Origin: Reyranella sp.
GTDB lineage: Bacteria; Pseudomonadota; Alphaproteobacteria; Reyranellales; Reyranellaceae
DNA: 33,040 nt
Direction: 5' to 3'
Assembly: GCA_019745575.1 (NCBI GenBank)
Contig: JAIETA010000069.1
Location: forward strand, 1 to 33,040
Part shown: positions 19,400 to 30,926 of the stretch, piece after piece
Layout: each line of letters starts with the position of its first letter
Position numbering within the stretch: the stretch's first letter is position 1
Notes under the pieces: generated by a model
Told to the model about the DNA's origin: nothing
Databases searched by the model: none
What the model saw: only the letters and a program-made list of their open reading frames with translations
Program-made: the position numbers and the translations under genes

Positions 19400-20053
19400 G
19401 TGGCGCCGTCCGGGTTCGAAGAGCCGCCGCTCGACTGTCCACGCTGCCCCCGGCTCGTTGCGTTCCTGCACGAGCTTCGGGCGGCTCACCCCGACTGGAA
19501 GAACGCCCCCGTCCGTTCGTTCGGCGATCTCGATGCACGCCTGCTGATCGTGGGGCTTGCGCCCGGCATGCGCGGCGCCAACCGCACCGGCCGGCCGTTT
19601 ACCGGCGACTACGCCGGCGACCTCCTCTACGCCACCTTGCTGAAGTTCGGCTTCGCCGCCGGAACCTATGGCGCCGATCCAGCCGACGGCCTGCGCCTGG
19701 TCGATTGCCGGATCGCCAATGCCGTGCGCTGCCTGCCGCCCGAAAACAAGCCCGTCCCGGCTGAATTCACGGCCTGCCGGCCGTTCCTGCAATCGGAGAT
19801 CGCAGCCATGGCGAACGCCCGGGTCGTGCTGGCGCTGGGCAAGGGGGCGCATGACCAGATCCTGCGGGCCCTCGCCGTCCGTCCGGCCGGCGCCTACCCC
19901 TTCATCCACGGCAGGATGCACCAGCTGCCCAACGGCCTTCGGCTGGCCGACAGCTATCACTGCTCGCGCTACAACACGAACACCGGGCGGCTCACGACGG
20001 CGATGTTCCACGACGTGTTCGCCGCCGTCCGGCAGGTCCTGCCGCCGGTCTAG
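19400..20053 (+). CDS. Uracil-DNA glycosylase, family 5 (UDGb)-like
   Basis: LLIVGLAPGMRGANRTGRPFTGDYAGDLLY, NAVRCLPPENKPVPAE, SYHCSRYNTNTGRLT motifs; Cys pairs (CPRC) suggesting an Fe-S-type UDG. Confidence 0.88.
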   Translation: MAPSGFEEPPLDCPRCPRLVAFLHELRAAHPDWKNAPVRSFGDLDARLLIVGLAPGMRGANRTGRPFTGDYAGDLLYATLLKFGFAAGTYGADPADGLRLVDCRIANAVRCLPPENKPVPAEFTACRPFLQSEIAAMANARVVLALGKGAHDQILRALAVRPAGAYPFIHGRMHQLPNGLRLADSYHCSRYNTNTGRLTTAMFHDVFAAVRQVLPPV

Positions 20054-20284
20054 CCTGCCTCCGCGGCGGGCCCAGCCTTTCAAATCCGGCCCAAACGCGC
20101 CGACGGATATCTGGCTCTCCGCACGCCGGAAAGCCAATTACGCCGGGCTTTTTGCCCGCTGCCCGGGCCCACCTGAAACGCGGATATGTTGGGCCCCGGA
20201 TTGGGCCCGACCTCGGGATAAGCCTTGTTTGACAGGCTTTTACGCGTCTCGCTTGTTCTTCGTTCGCGCAGGCACCGGCGCGCC

Positions 20285-20482
20285 CTGTGCCCAGGGCGTC
20301 GTTAAGTGCCTGTTCCCACGTCGTTATTCGGCGTGTGGTGGAGACGGGGTCGTTCTTGGGACTGTCCACGGGTCAGGACCCGTGGCGGCTGCACCTGGCC
20401 ATAGAGGCGACCCGCGGGCGTGCCGCGGGAGGTCGTGCCGACATGAAAAAGGCCGGCGCGGTCCTGGCGCCAGCCTGGCACA
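20285..20482 (+). ncRNA. ssrS: Candidate 6S RNA (SsrS)-like structured RNA
   Basis: Terminal stem GTGCC(c)AGGGCG...CGC(cag)CCTGGCAC; 5'-side hairpin CACGTCG/CGGCGTG (20317-20335); apical hairpin CCACGGGTC/GACCCGTGG (20366-20385) followed by CGGCTGCACC; 3'-side hairpin CCCGCGG/CCGCGGG (20411-20429). Resembles the 6S layout; not verified by covariance model. Confidence 0.55.
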
Positions 20483-20556
20483 ATTCCTAGCACACTCCTG
20501 CTGAACCTGCTCATCACATCTGCGTGAACCCATGCGGGCAGCGACGGCGTCCCGTC

Positions 20557-21033
20557 CTAGCGGAGCGCCGCCTCGACGGCCTCGGTGATCTCGCTGGACC
20601 TCGGCCGCACCCGGCTCGGCCAGGCGCCGAGCAGGCTGCCGTCCTTGCCGATCAGGTATTTGTGGAAATTCCACTTGGGCGCGGCGCCCTCGCCGGCCTG
20701 GGCGGCAATCCAGCCATAGAGCGCGTGGGCGTCCGGCCCGATCACCTTCTGCTTGGCGGTGAGCGGGAAGCCGACGTCGTACATGCTCTGGCAGAACTTG
20801 GCGATTTCCGCCTCGCCGCGCGGCTCCTGCGCCCCGAAATCGTTCGACGGCACGCCCAGCACCACGAGGCCCTTGGGGCCGTAGGTCTCGTGCAGTTCCT
20901 GCAGGTCGGTGTACTGCGGGGTGAATCCGCAATACGAGGCGACGTTCACCACCAGCACAGCCTTGCCGGCGAAGTCCTTGAGGTCGAGCGGCTTTCCATC
21001 GATCGCGGTGAACGAGAAGTCGTGTGCCGACAT
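20557..21033 (-). CDS. Glutathione peroxidase family protein
   Basis: GKAVLVVNVASYCGFTPQYTDLQELHETY, VLGVPSNDFGAQEP, KWNFHKYLIGKDG motifs; Cys in place of selenocysteine. Confidence 0.94.
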   Translation of the reverse strand: MSAHDFSFTAIDGKPLDLKDFAGKAVLVVNVASYCGFTPQYTDLQELHETYGPKGLVVLGVPSNDFGAQEPRGEAEIAKFCQSMYDVGFPLTAKQKVIGPDAHALYGWIAAQAGEGAAPKWNFHKYLIGKDGSLLGAWPSRVRPRSSEITEAVEAALR

Positions 21034-21034
21034 G

Positions 21035-21727
21035 TCAGGTCTCCTCAGGGCCTTCAGAGGCCTCATCGTCATAGCGTTGTTCCAGCCATGGATCGCCGTA
21101 ATTGTGATAGCCGCGCACTTCCCAGAAGCCGGGCTTGTCGAGGACCGAGAATTCGACCCGCTTGATCCACTTGGCGCTCTTCCAGAAGTAGAGCTTGGGG
21201 ATCACCACCCTGAGCGGCCCACCATGCTCGCGGCTGATCGGCTCGCCGTTCCAGCTCCACGCCAGCAGCACGTCGGCGGCGGCGAAGTCTTCCAGCGGCA
21301 CGTTGGTCGTATAAGTGTCGTAGGAATGGAAGATGACATGCCGGGCGTCCGCCTTGGGCTTCACCCGGGCGATCAGGTCGCGGGCACTCACGCCTTCCCA
21401 TTCGTTGTCGTAGCGCGACCACGCCGTCACGCAGTGGATGTCGCTGGTGAGCCGGGTCCTGGGCAGGTCGGTGAACTCGCCCCACTTCCAGGTGGTCGGC
21501 GTCTCGACCGCGCCATCGACGAACAGGCGCCAGGCATGGGTGGGAATCTCCGGCTGGACGCCGAGATCGAGCACCGGCCAGGTTTCTACACGCCGCTGGC
21601 CGGGCGGCAGACGCTCCTGACGCACCGCCGTCTTGCCGGTCAGCAGCCGGCCTTCCTCGGCCCACTTCTGTTTGCTGTCGATCAGCTTGCTCTTCAGCTT
21701 GCCGAAAAGAGTGACGTCGTCGGACAT
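21035..21727 (-). CDS. Sulfite oxidase-like molybdopterin-dependent oxidoreductase (YuiH-type)
   Basis: WRLFVDGAVETPTTWKWGEFTDLPRTRLTSDIHCVTAWSRYDNEWEGVSARDL with candidate Moco-ligand Cys; EHGGPLRVVIPKLYFWKSAKWIKRVEF; no evident signal peptide. Confidence 0.9.
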   Translation of the reverse strand: MSDDVTLFGKLKSKLIDSKQKWAEEGRLLTGKTAVRQERLPPGQRRVETWPVLDLGVQPEIPTHAWRLFVDGAVETPTTWKWGEFTDLPRTRLTSDIHCVTAWSRYDNEWEGVSARDLIARVKPKADARHVIFHSYDTYTTNVPLEDFAAADVLLAWSWNGEPISREHGGPLRVVIPKLYFWKSAKWIKRVEFSVLDKPGFWEVRGYHNYGDPWLEQRYDDEASEGPEET

Positions 21728-21735
21728 GCGAACCT

Positions 21736-23271
21736 TCAGATGCTGCGCCCCGCCTTTTCCCAATATGGGGCGCGCAGCTTGCGTTTGAAGATCTTCCCCG
21801 AGTCCTCACGCGGAAGTGCGGCGCTGAACTCGACGACCTTCGGGACCTTGTAGCGCGCCAGATGCCCGGCCAGATAGGCCCGCACTTCGTTGGCATCGAG
21901 TGCCGCCGCCGCAACGGGCTCGACGTAGGCACAGATCTGCTCGCCGAATTCCTCGTCAGGGATGCCGAAGACGGCGCAGTCGCGCACGCCCGGCATCTGG
22001 ATCAGCGCCGACTCGATTTCCGCCGGATAGATGTTCACGCCGCCGGAGATGATCATGTCGCGCTTGCGGTCGCACAGGAACAGGAACCCGTCGGCGTCGA
22101 GGTAGCCCACGTCGCCCACCGTCACCAGATCGCCGAGCGCCACCTCGCGCCGCTTGGCGTCGTCGTTGTTGTAGGTGAACTCCGAGAGATGCGGTCCGCG
22201 GACATAGATCTCGCCGATCTCGCCCTGCTTCACGTCCTGGCCTTGTTCGTCGACGATGCGCAGCGTGCCGCCGGGCACCACGCGGCCCACCGTACCGGGC
22301 TTGCGCAACGCCTCTTCCGAGCCGTGCCACACCACGACCCCGGTCTCCGTCGCGCCGTAGTACTCGTTGATGACCGGCCCCCACCACTCGATCATCTGCC
22401 GCTTCACGGCGGGTGCGCAGGGCGCTGCGCCATGGCTGACGAAGCGCAACGACGTGACGTCGTAGCGCTGGCGGACCGCCTCGGGCAGTCGCAGCAGGCG
22501 GACGAACATGGTCGGCACGATGTGCATGTGGCTGACCTTGTGCGCCGCGATCAGCCGCAGCATGTCCTCGGCCTCGAAGCGCGGCTGGAGGACGACATGC
22601 AGGCCGAGCCGGGCGCTCGCCATGCCGTAGGCCGCCGGCGCCGAGTGATACATGGGCCCGTTCATCAGCACGACGATCGCCGGGTCGGGCCTCAATCCCC
22701 AGTAGGCCGCCGCCTCCTGTCCTGCGAGCGCCTGCTGTTCGGGCGTGCTGGGGCGCCGGCGCACGCCCTTGGGGCGGCCGGTCGTGCCGGAGGTGTAGAT
22801 CATGCTGCCGCGCGCCAGCCTGGGCGGCGCCGTCCGCGGCGCCGAAGCCGCGACGAAGGCCTCCCACAACGCGGTGCCGGCCGGCGCCTCCCGCCGCTCC
22901 CCGGTCACGTTGTAGGCCGCCGCAATCTCCTCCGGTGTCGGCACGACCAGCACTTTTACGCCGGCCGGCACACCTGATGCGATCTGCGCCAGGAGGTCGC
23001 TGTGGGCGACCAGCACCTTGGCGGCGCTGTCGCGGAGGATGTAGTCGGCTTCGTCGGGCGTAAAATGCCAGTTGATCGGCACGGCGTAGGCGCCGAGCTG
23101 GCTCGCCGCCATGTTGACTTCGAAGGTCGCGAAGTCGTTGCGCAGCATCAACGCCACGCAGTCATCCTCGCCGACCCCAAGCGCCGACAGGCCGCCGGCG
23201 GCGCGCGCCGCGTTGCTCTGGATCTCGGCCCAGCTCCGAAAGCGCACGCCCGCCGTAACGCCAGCCTCCAT
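21736..23271 (-). CDS. Acyl-CoA synthetase / AMP-dependent ligase
   Basis: YTSGTTGRPKGV AMP-binding motif, EYYGATETGVV, GDVGYLDADGFLFLCDRKRDMIISGGVNIYPAEIE, SGKIFKRKLR. Upstream ORF extension to 23601 rejected. Confidence 0.93.
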   Translation of the reverse strand: MEAGVTAGVRFRSWAEIQSNAARAAGGLSALGVGEDDCVALMLRNDFATFEVNMAASQLGAYAVPINWHFTPDEADYILRDSAAKVLVAHSDLLAQIASGVPAGVKVLVVPTPEEIAAAYNVTGERREAPAGTALWEAFVAASAPRTAPPRLARGSMIYTSGTTGRPKGVRRRPSTPEQQALAGQEAAAYWGLRPDPAIVVLMNGPMYHSAPAAYGMASARLGLHVVLQPRFEAEDMLRLIAAHKVSHMHIVPTMFVRLLRLPEAVRQRYDVTSLRFVSHGAAPCAPAVKRQMIEWWGPVINEYYGATETGVVVWHGSEEALRKPGTVGRVVPGGTLRIVDEQGQDVKQGEIGEIYVRGPHLSEFTYNNDDAKRREVALGDLVTVGDVGYLDADGFLFLCDRKRDMIISGGVNIYPAEIESALIQMPGVRDCAVFGIPDEEFGEQICAYVEPVAAAALDANEVRAYLAGHLARYKVPKVVEFSAALPREDSGKIFKRKLRAPYWEKAGRSI

Positions 23272-23276
23272 CGCAC

Positions 23277-24476
23277 TCACTCCCGGATCACATCGCCGAT
23301 CAGCTTGAAGCCGGCACCGTCGAACTGCTGCAGGCGCAGCGCCTTGTAGGGCCGGTAGTCGGTCGGGCTGGTGTCGAGCGTCACGCCCGGCAGGGTGAGC
23401 GGCGTGGTGTAGCCTTTCAGGCTGGCCGCCTGGCGCATCAGGTTCTCGCGCGTGAGTTCGTCGCCGCAGCGACGCAGCAGGTCGGCGACGATCATGCCGT
23501 AGCTGTAGCCCGCCGACACGAAGGAGTCGTTGGCATTGAGTTCGGGCACCCACTTCCTGGCCCAGGCGAGATAGGCCTTCATGCCGGCATCGTCGTCCCA
23601 CGACGGATCGCCCGGGCTCTTGGCGTTGGCAGCGGTGATGACGCCCTTGGCCGCCTCGGCGCCGGCCGGCCGCAGCACGCCCGGCACCGACGACGAGCCG
23701 ACCGGCAGGTACATTTGCGGTTTCCAGCCGAGCTCGGCGGCTTTGCGCATCGCCTGGGTGGCGTGCTTGCCGGTCGCCGCGATGAAGAAGGCGTCGGCAT
23801 TCGACGCGCGAAGCTGGATGATCTGCGAATCGACCGTGGGATCGGTGGTCTCGTAGGTGACCTCGCTCACGATCTGCGCCGCCTTCGGGCCGAGCCCATG
23901 ACGGAAGCCCTCGACGTAGTCCTTGCCGAAATCGTCGTTCTGCCGCAGCACGGCGATGCGCGCGTTCGGCATCGACGACAGGATGTGGCGGGCGTAGACG
24001 GCGCCTTCGGTGTCGTAGGCGATCATGCCCATCATCGTCCAGGGATAGGTCTTGGGCTCGTTCCAGGCGGACGCGCCCGACAGGATCAGGAGCTGCGGCA
24101 CCTTCTTCTGGTTGAGGTAGCGATGGATGGCGCGATTGGTCGGCGTGCCGATGGTGTTGACGATGGCCAGCACGTTGTCGCGCTCGACGAGCTGGCGGGT
24201 GCCCTCCATGGTCTTGGGCGGGCTGTAGCCGTCGTCGAGCGACAGCAGCGTCACCTTGCGGCCGTTGATGCCGCCCTGCTCCTCGTTCAGCGACTTGAAG
24301 TAGGCGATTTCGGCCTTGCCGACGCCCGACAGCATCGACAGCGGCCCGCTGTAGGGCATGGTCTGGCCGAGCCGGATTTCGCTGTCGGACGCACCGGGGT
24401 CGTACTTCTTCTGGGCGAACGCCGGCGCCGCCGCGATCGCACCGGCAGCCACGAGGACGGTGAAGAGCGTCTTCAT
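23277..24476 (-). CDS. ABC transporter substrate-binding protein (branched-chain amino acid/aromatic-type, periplasmic binding fold I)
   Basis: MKTLFTVLVAAGAIAAAPAFAQ signal; EIRLGQTMPYSGPLSMLSGVGKAEIAYFKSLNEEQGGINGRKVTLLSLDDGYSPPKTMEGTRQLVE. Confidence 0.92.
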   Translation of the reverse strand: MKTLFTVLVAAGAIAAAPAFAQKKYDPGASDSEIRLGQTMPYSGPLSMLSGVGKAEIAYFKSLNEEQGGINGRKVTLLSLDDGYSPPKTMEGTRQLVERDNVLAIVNTIGTPTNRAIHRYLNQKKVPQLLILSGASAWNEPKTYPWTMMGMIAYDTEGAVYARHILSSMPNARIAVLRQNDDFGKDYVEGFRHGLGPKAAQIVSEVTYETTDPTVDSQIIQLRASNADAFFIAATGKHATQAMRKAAELGWKPQMYLPVGSSSVPGVLRPAGAEAAKGVITAANAKSPGDPSWDDDAGMKAYLAWARKWVPELNANDSFVSAGYSYGMIVADLLRRCGDELTRENLMRQAASLKGYTTPLTLPGVTLDTSPTDYRPYKALRLQQFDGAGFKLIGDVIRE

Positions 24477-25114
24477 CTGGCCTTTCCTCCCTTGCTCTTG
24501 TTGCTCATCGCTCCCCTGAACATCAGCAGACCATGGAAGCCGGCAAGCGCCTTGCGGTCGGGGCCGTGTCCCAGCATGCCCGCCTTGGCGAGCATGACGA
24601 TGCCATGAGTGCCGGCCCACAGCGACCAGCCAAACAGCACCGGATCGACATCGATCAGCCCTTCTGAGGCCATGTCCTCGGCCTGGCGGGTAATGAAGGT
24701 TCGGGCACGCCGCGCCGCCTCGGCAAGATCGGGGTGCTCATCGCCGATCGGCTGATCGATTTCGAACATGATCCGATAGTCGTGGGGACGTTCGAAGGCG
24801 AACCGCAGGTAGGCGTCGCCGACCTGCCGTGCGCGATCCAAGGCACCGTCGCCTTTGGCGACGGCGGCCTCCAGGGCGTCGGCAAACCGCGTGAAAGCCT
24901 GGGCGCGGACCGTCGCCAGGATGTCGGCCTTGTCCTTGAAGTAGCGGTATGGAGTCTTGGGGCTGCAGCCCAGGGCCTCGGCGAGCTGGCGCATGGTGAC
25001 GCCTTCGTAGCCGAACCGGGCAAAGCGCTCCGTCGCGACCCGGCAAAGCTCGGCGCGGAAGTCGGCGATGTCCTTGTCGGTCAGATACCGCGGCACGTCA
25101 GTCTTTCCATACAC
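24473..25114 (-). CDS. TetR/AcrR family transcriptional regulator
   Basis: N-terminal HTH FARFGYEGVTMRQLAEALGCSPKTPYRYFKDKADIL; GTG start; stop overlaps downstream SBP start. Confidence 0.92.
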   Translation of the reverse strand: MYGKTDVPRYLTDKDIADFRAELCRVATERFARFGYEGVTMRQLAEALGCSPKTPYRYFKDKADILATVRAQAFTRFADALEAAVAKGDGALDRARQVGDAYLRFAFERPHDYRIMFEIDQPIGDEHPDLAEAARRARTFITRQAEDMASEGLIDVDPVLFGWSLWAGTHGIVMLAKAGMLGHGPDRKALAGFHGLLMFRGAMSNKSKGGKAR

Positions 25115-25122
25115 ACTGTGTA
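25110..25122. promoter_or_regulatory. Candidate TetR autoregulatory operator palindrome
   Basis: TACACAcTGTGTA perfect 6+1+6 palindrome at the 5' end of the TetR gene. Confidence 0.45.
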
Positions 25123-25154
25123 CGAAAAGACGACCCTGCGGTCAATGGTGCACT

Positions 25155-25283
25155 CCTCCCTGCGCAAAGCGCGGGGAGGTGTCGGCGTCATACGCCGACG
25201 GAGGGGTCATGAGTCACGTGCCGGACTCTTGACCCCTCCGCCCGCGAAGACGCGGGCACCTCCCCTCGTATGACGAGGGGAGG
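25155..25283. repeat. Palindromic multi-hairpin intergenic element (REP/MITE-like)
   Basis: Five consecutive stem-loops: 25155-25179 (11 bp, one G-U), 25181-25199 (8 bp), 25200-25239 (15 of 16 bp), 25240-25257 (7 bp), 25259-25283 (11 bp), arranged symmetrically A-B-C-B'-A'. Confidence 0.85.
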
Positions 25284-25291
25284 AAAAAAAC

Positions 25292-26464
<1,173 letters not shown>

Positions 26465-26507
26465 GATCTGTCTGCCTTGCCTGATAGAAGTGGGGGAAGC
26501 GCGGAAG

Positions 26508-26951
26508 TCAGGACGCCGGGCCCAACTTGACGTTGAGGCTGATCAGCTTCCATTCACCGTCCGACGGAATGAAGCTCAGATTGAAGTTTACCCGGGTCGG
26601 CTCGGTCGGAAAGTAGCCCTTTACGACAAGCTTGCCCTCGCTGTCGATCGCCGGCGCCGGAACATAGGTCGGCTTCATCGCTGCCACGATATCGATGTCG
26701 ATGCTCTTCTCGTTGAATTCCTTGAAGGCTTCCTTGAGCTTCTCGACGCTGAACTGCTGGCGGAACGGCTTCGACAGTTTGGCATGGAACACCGCATAGT
26801 TGCCCGTCAGGTTGGCGTCGTTGAACGACAGCAGCGCCGACTTTACCAGCGCCTCCAGCGGGCTTTCGGCCGGGACCTTCGCCTGCGCCATGGCCGTCGA
26901 GGCGGCAGCCAGCACAACGAGCGCGCCGACGAGCCGAGCGATCATCGACAT
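26508..26951 (-). CDS. Small secreted/periplasmic protein of unknown function
   Basis: Signal peptide [24 protein letters not shown]; about 147 aa; mature part not recognised with confidence. Confidence 0.75.
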   Translation of the reverse strand: MSMIARLVGALVVLAAASTAMAQAKVPAESPLEALVKSALLSFNDANLTGNYAVFHAKLSKPFRQQFSVEKLKEAFKEFNEKSIDIDIVAAMKPTYVPAPAIDSEGKLVVKGYFPTEPTRVNFNLSFIPSDGEWKLISLNVKLGPAS

Positions 26952-27018
26952 CCGACATCCTCCTCCCGTCACTTTAGCTCGCCTACCTGACCTTGCGAAG
27001 CCGGCCGCCCAATGTCCG

Positions 27019-28376
27019 CTAAAGCAGGAACACGGTCGCGAGGCCGAGAAAGGCCAGGAAACCGATGACATCCGTCACGGTCGTCAGGAACACGGTGGAC
27101 GACACCGCCGGATCGATGTGGAACTTCTTCAGGCCGAGCGGGATCAGCGTGCCGGCCAGCGCAGCGGCCACGAGGTTGCAGACCATGGCCGCGGCGATCA
27201 CGGCGCCCAGCCGCCAGTCGCCGTACCAGGCGACCACGCCGGCGCCCATCAGGAGCGCGAAGACCAGGCCGTTGAGACCGCCGACCGCCGCCTCTTTGGT
27301 GACGAAGCGCAAGGCGTTGGCGGCGGTCAGTTCGCCCATCGCCAGCGCACGCACCGCCACCGTCACCGTCTGGGTGCCGGCATTGCCGCCCATCGACGCC
27401 ACGATCGGCATCAACACGGCGAGCGCCACGATCTGCTCGATGGCGCCTTCGAACTGGCCGATCACGAACGACGCCAACACCGCCGTCGCCAAATTCACTG
27501 TAAGCCAGGCGGCACGCAGCCGCGCGGTCCGGACGGTATCGGCATGCATGTCGTCGACGCCGACGCCGCCCATCTTCAGCAGATCTTCCTCGGCCTCGTC
27601 GTCGATCACGTCGACCACATCGTCGACCATGATCACGCCCTCCAGCCGGCCGTCGTCGTCGACGACCGGGCACGACACGAGATTCTTGTCGCGGAAGATG
27701 TGGGCGACCTCGGCCTGGTCGGCGGTCGCCGGCACCGACGGAATGTCGGGATCGACGATGTCGAGGATCGGCACCGGCCGCTTGGCGCGCAGCATCCGGC
27801 CGAGCGGCACGGCGCCACGCAGCCGGCCGGCCGCGTCGACGACGAAGATGTCGTAGACGTCGTCCGGCAGGTCGCTGGACTCGCGACAATGATCGATGAC
27901 CTCGCCTACGGTCCAGTCGACCGGGACCTTGACCAGCGAGCGCTGCATGAGCCGCCCGGCGGTGCCTTCCGGGTAGGCCAGGGCGCTTTCGATGTCGGCC
28001 CGCTCGTCGGGCGGCAGTTCGGCCAGGACTTCCCGGCGCTCGGCCTCGGGCAGATCCTCGAGAATGGTCGCCGCATCGTCGGCCTCGAGTTCATGCGCGG
28101 CCGCCGCGATGTCCTTGCTGTCGAGCTGGTCGAGGACGTCCTCGAGCACCTCCTCGTCCAGTTCGGTCAATGCCTCGGGATCGAGGTCGCGCTTGAGGAT
28201 GCCGACGAGCTTTTCGCGTTCCGCCTCCGTTACCTGCTCGAGCACCGATGCCTGGCCGGTGGCGCTGAGGCCGGCCAGGAGTGTCCTGACGTCGTCGGCC
28301 CTGTCCTCGGCAAGCGCGGCCTCGACACGCCGGACAAGCTCGGGCGGTACCTCGTCGAGGACGTCGGCCTCGGTGC

Positions 28377-28380
<4 letters not shown>
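27019..28380 (-). CDS. mgtE: Magnesium transporter MgtE
   Basis: N domain with [40 protein letters not shown] pair, and TM region ([23 protein letters not shown]). Confidence 0.95.
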
Positions 28381-30659
<2,279 letters not shown>

Positions 30660-30681
30660 GCTCGTCTCCCGCCTGTATCAA

Positions 30682-30708
30682 CAAAAAGGGCCGCCCGAGG
30701 GCGGCTTC
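30682..30708 (-). terminator. Rho-independent terminator downstream of tRNA-Leu
   Basis: Minus strand GCCGCCCtcGGGCGGC followed by CCTTTTTG. Confidence 0.8.
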
Positions 30709-30741
30709 TCTGTATCACCTTTTCGTTCGAACCGGCGAGTT

Positions 30742-30826
30742 TGGTGCGGCCAAGAAGACTCGAACTTCCACGCCTCGCGGCACTAGCACCTCAAGCTAGC
30801 GCGTCTACCAATTCCGCCATGGCCGC
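30742..30826 (-). tRNA. tRNA-Leu (anticodon GAG)
   Basis: GCGGCCATGGCGGAATTGGTAGACGCGCTAGCTTGAGGTGCTAGTGCCGCGAGGCGTGGAAGTTCGAGTCTTCTTGGCCGCACCA: 7-bp acceptor stem, anticodon loop TTGAGGT, long variable arm, GTTCGAGTC T-loop, encoded CCA. Confidence 0.97.
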
Positions 30827-30926
30827 GCCGGTTCGATGGGGCGGGGGATACCAAATCGACCCCGCAGTGGCAAGGAGCGACGCACCGCCCCTTGCGTCCC
30901 GGCCCGGAAGCATCGAATTTGTCGCA

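Noticed and set aside
20131-20170. CGGGC-TTTTT-GCCCG stem-loop as a UDG terminator
   Set aside because: The T-run is in the loop, not after the stem, so it does not match an intrinsic terminator.
20287-20490. 67-aa plus-strand and overlapping small minus-strand ORFs
   Set aside because: They lie inside the structured 6S-like region and lack recognisable homology or a convincing ribosome-binding site.
23272-23601. N-terminal extension of the acyl-CoA ligase ORF to 23601
   Set aside because: The extra ~110 residues are an out-of-frame reading of the binding-protein gene; the ligase start at 23271 (MEAGVTAGVRFRSW) fits the family.
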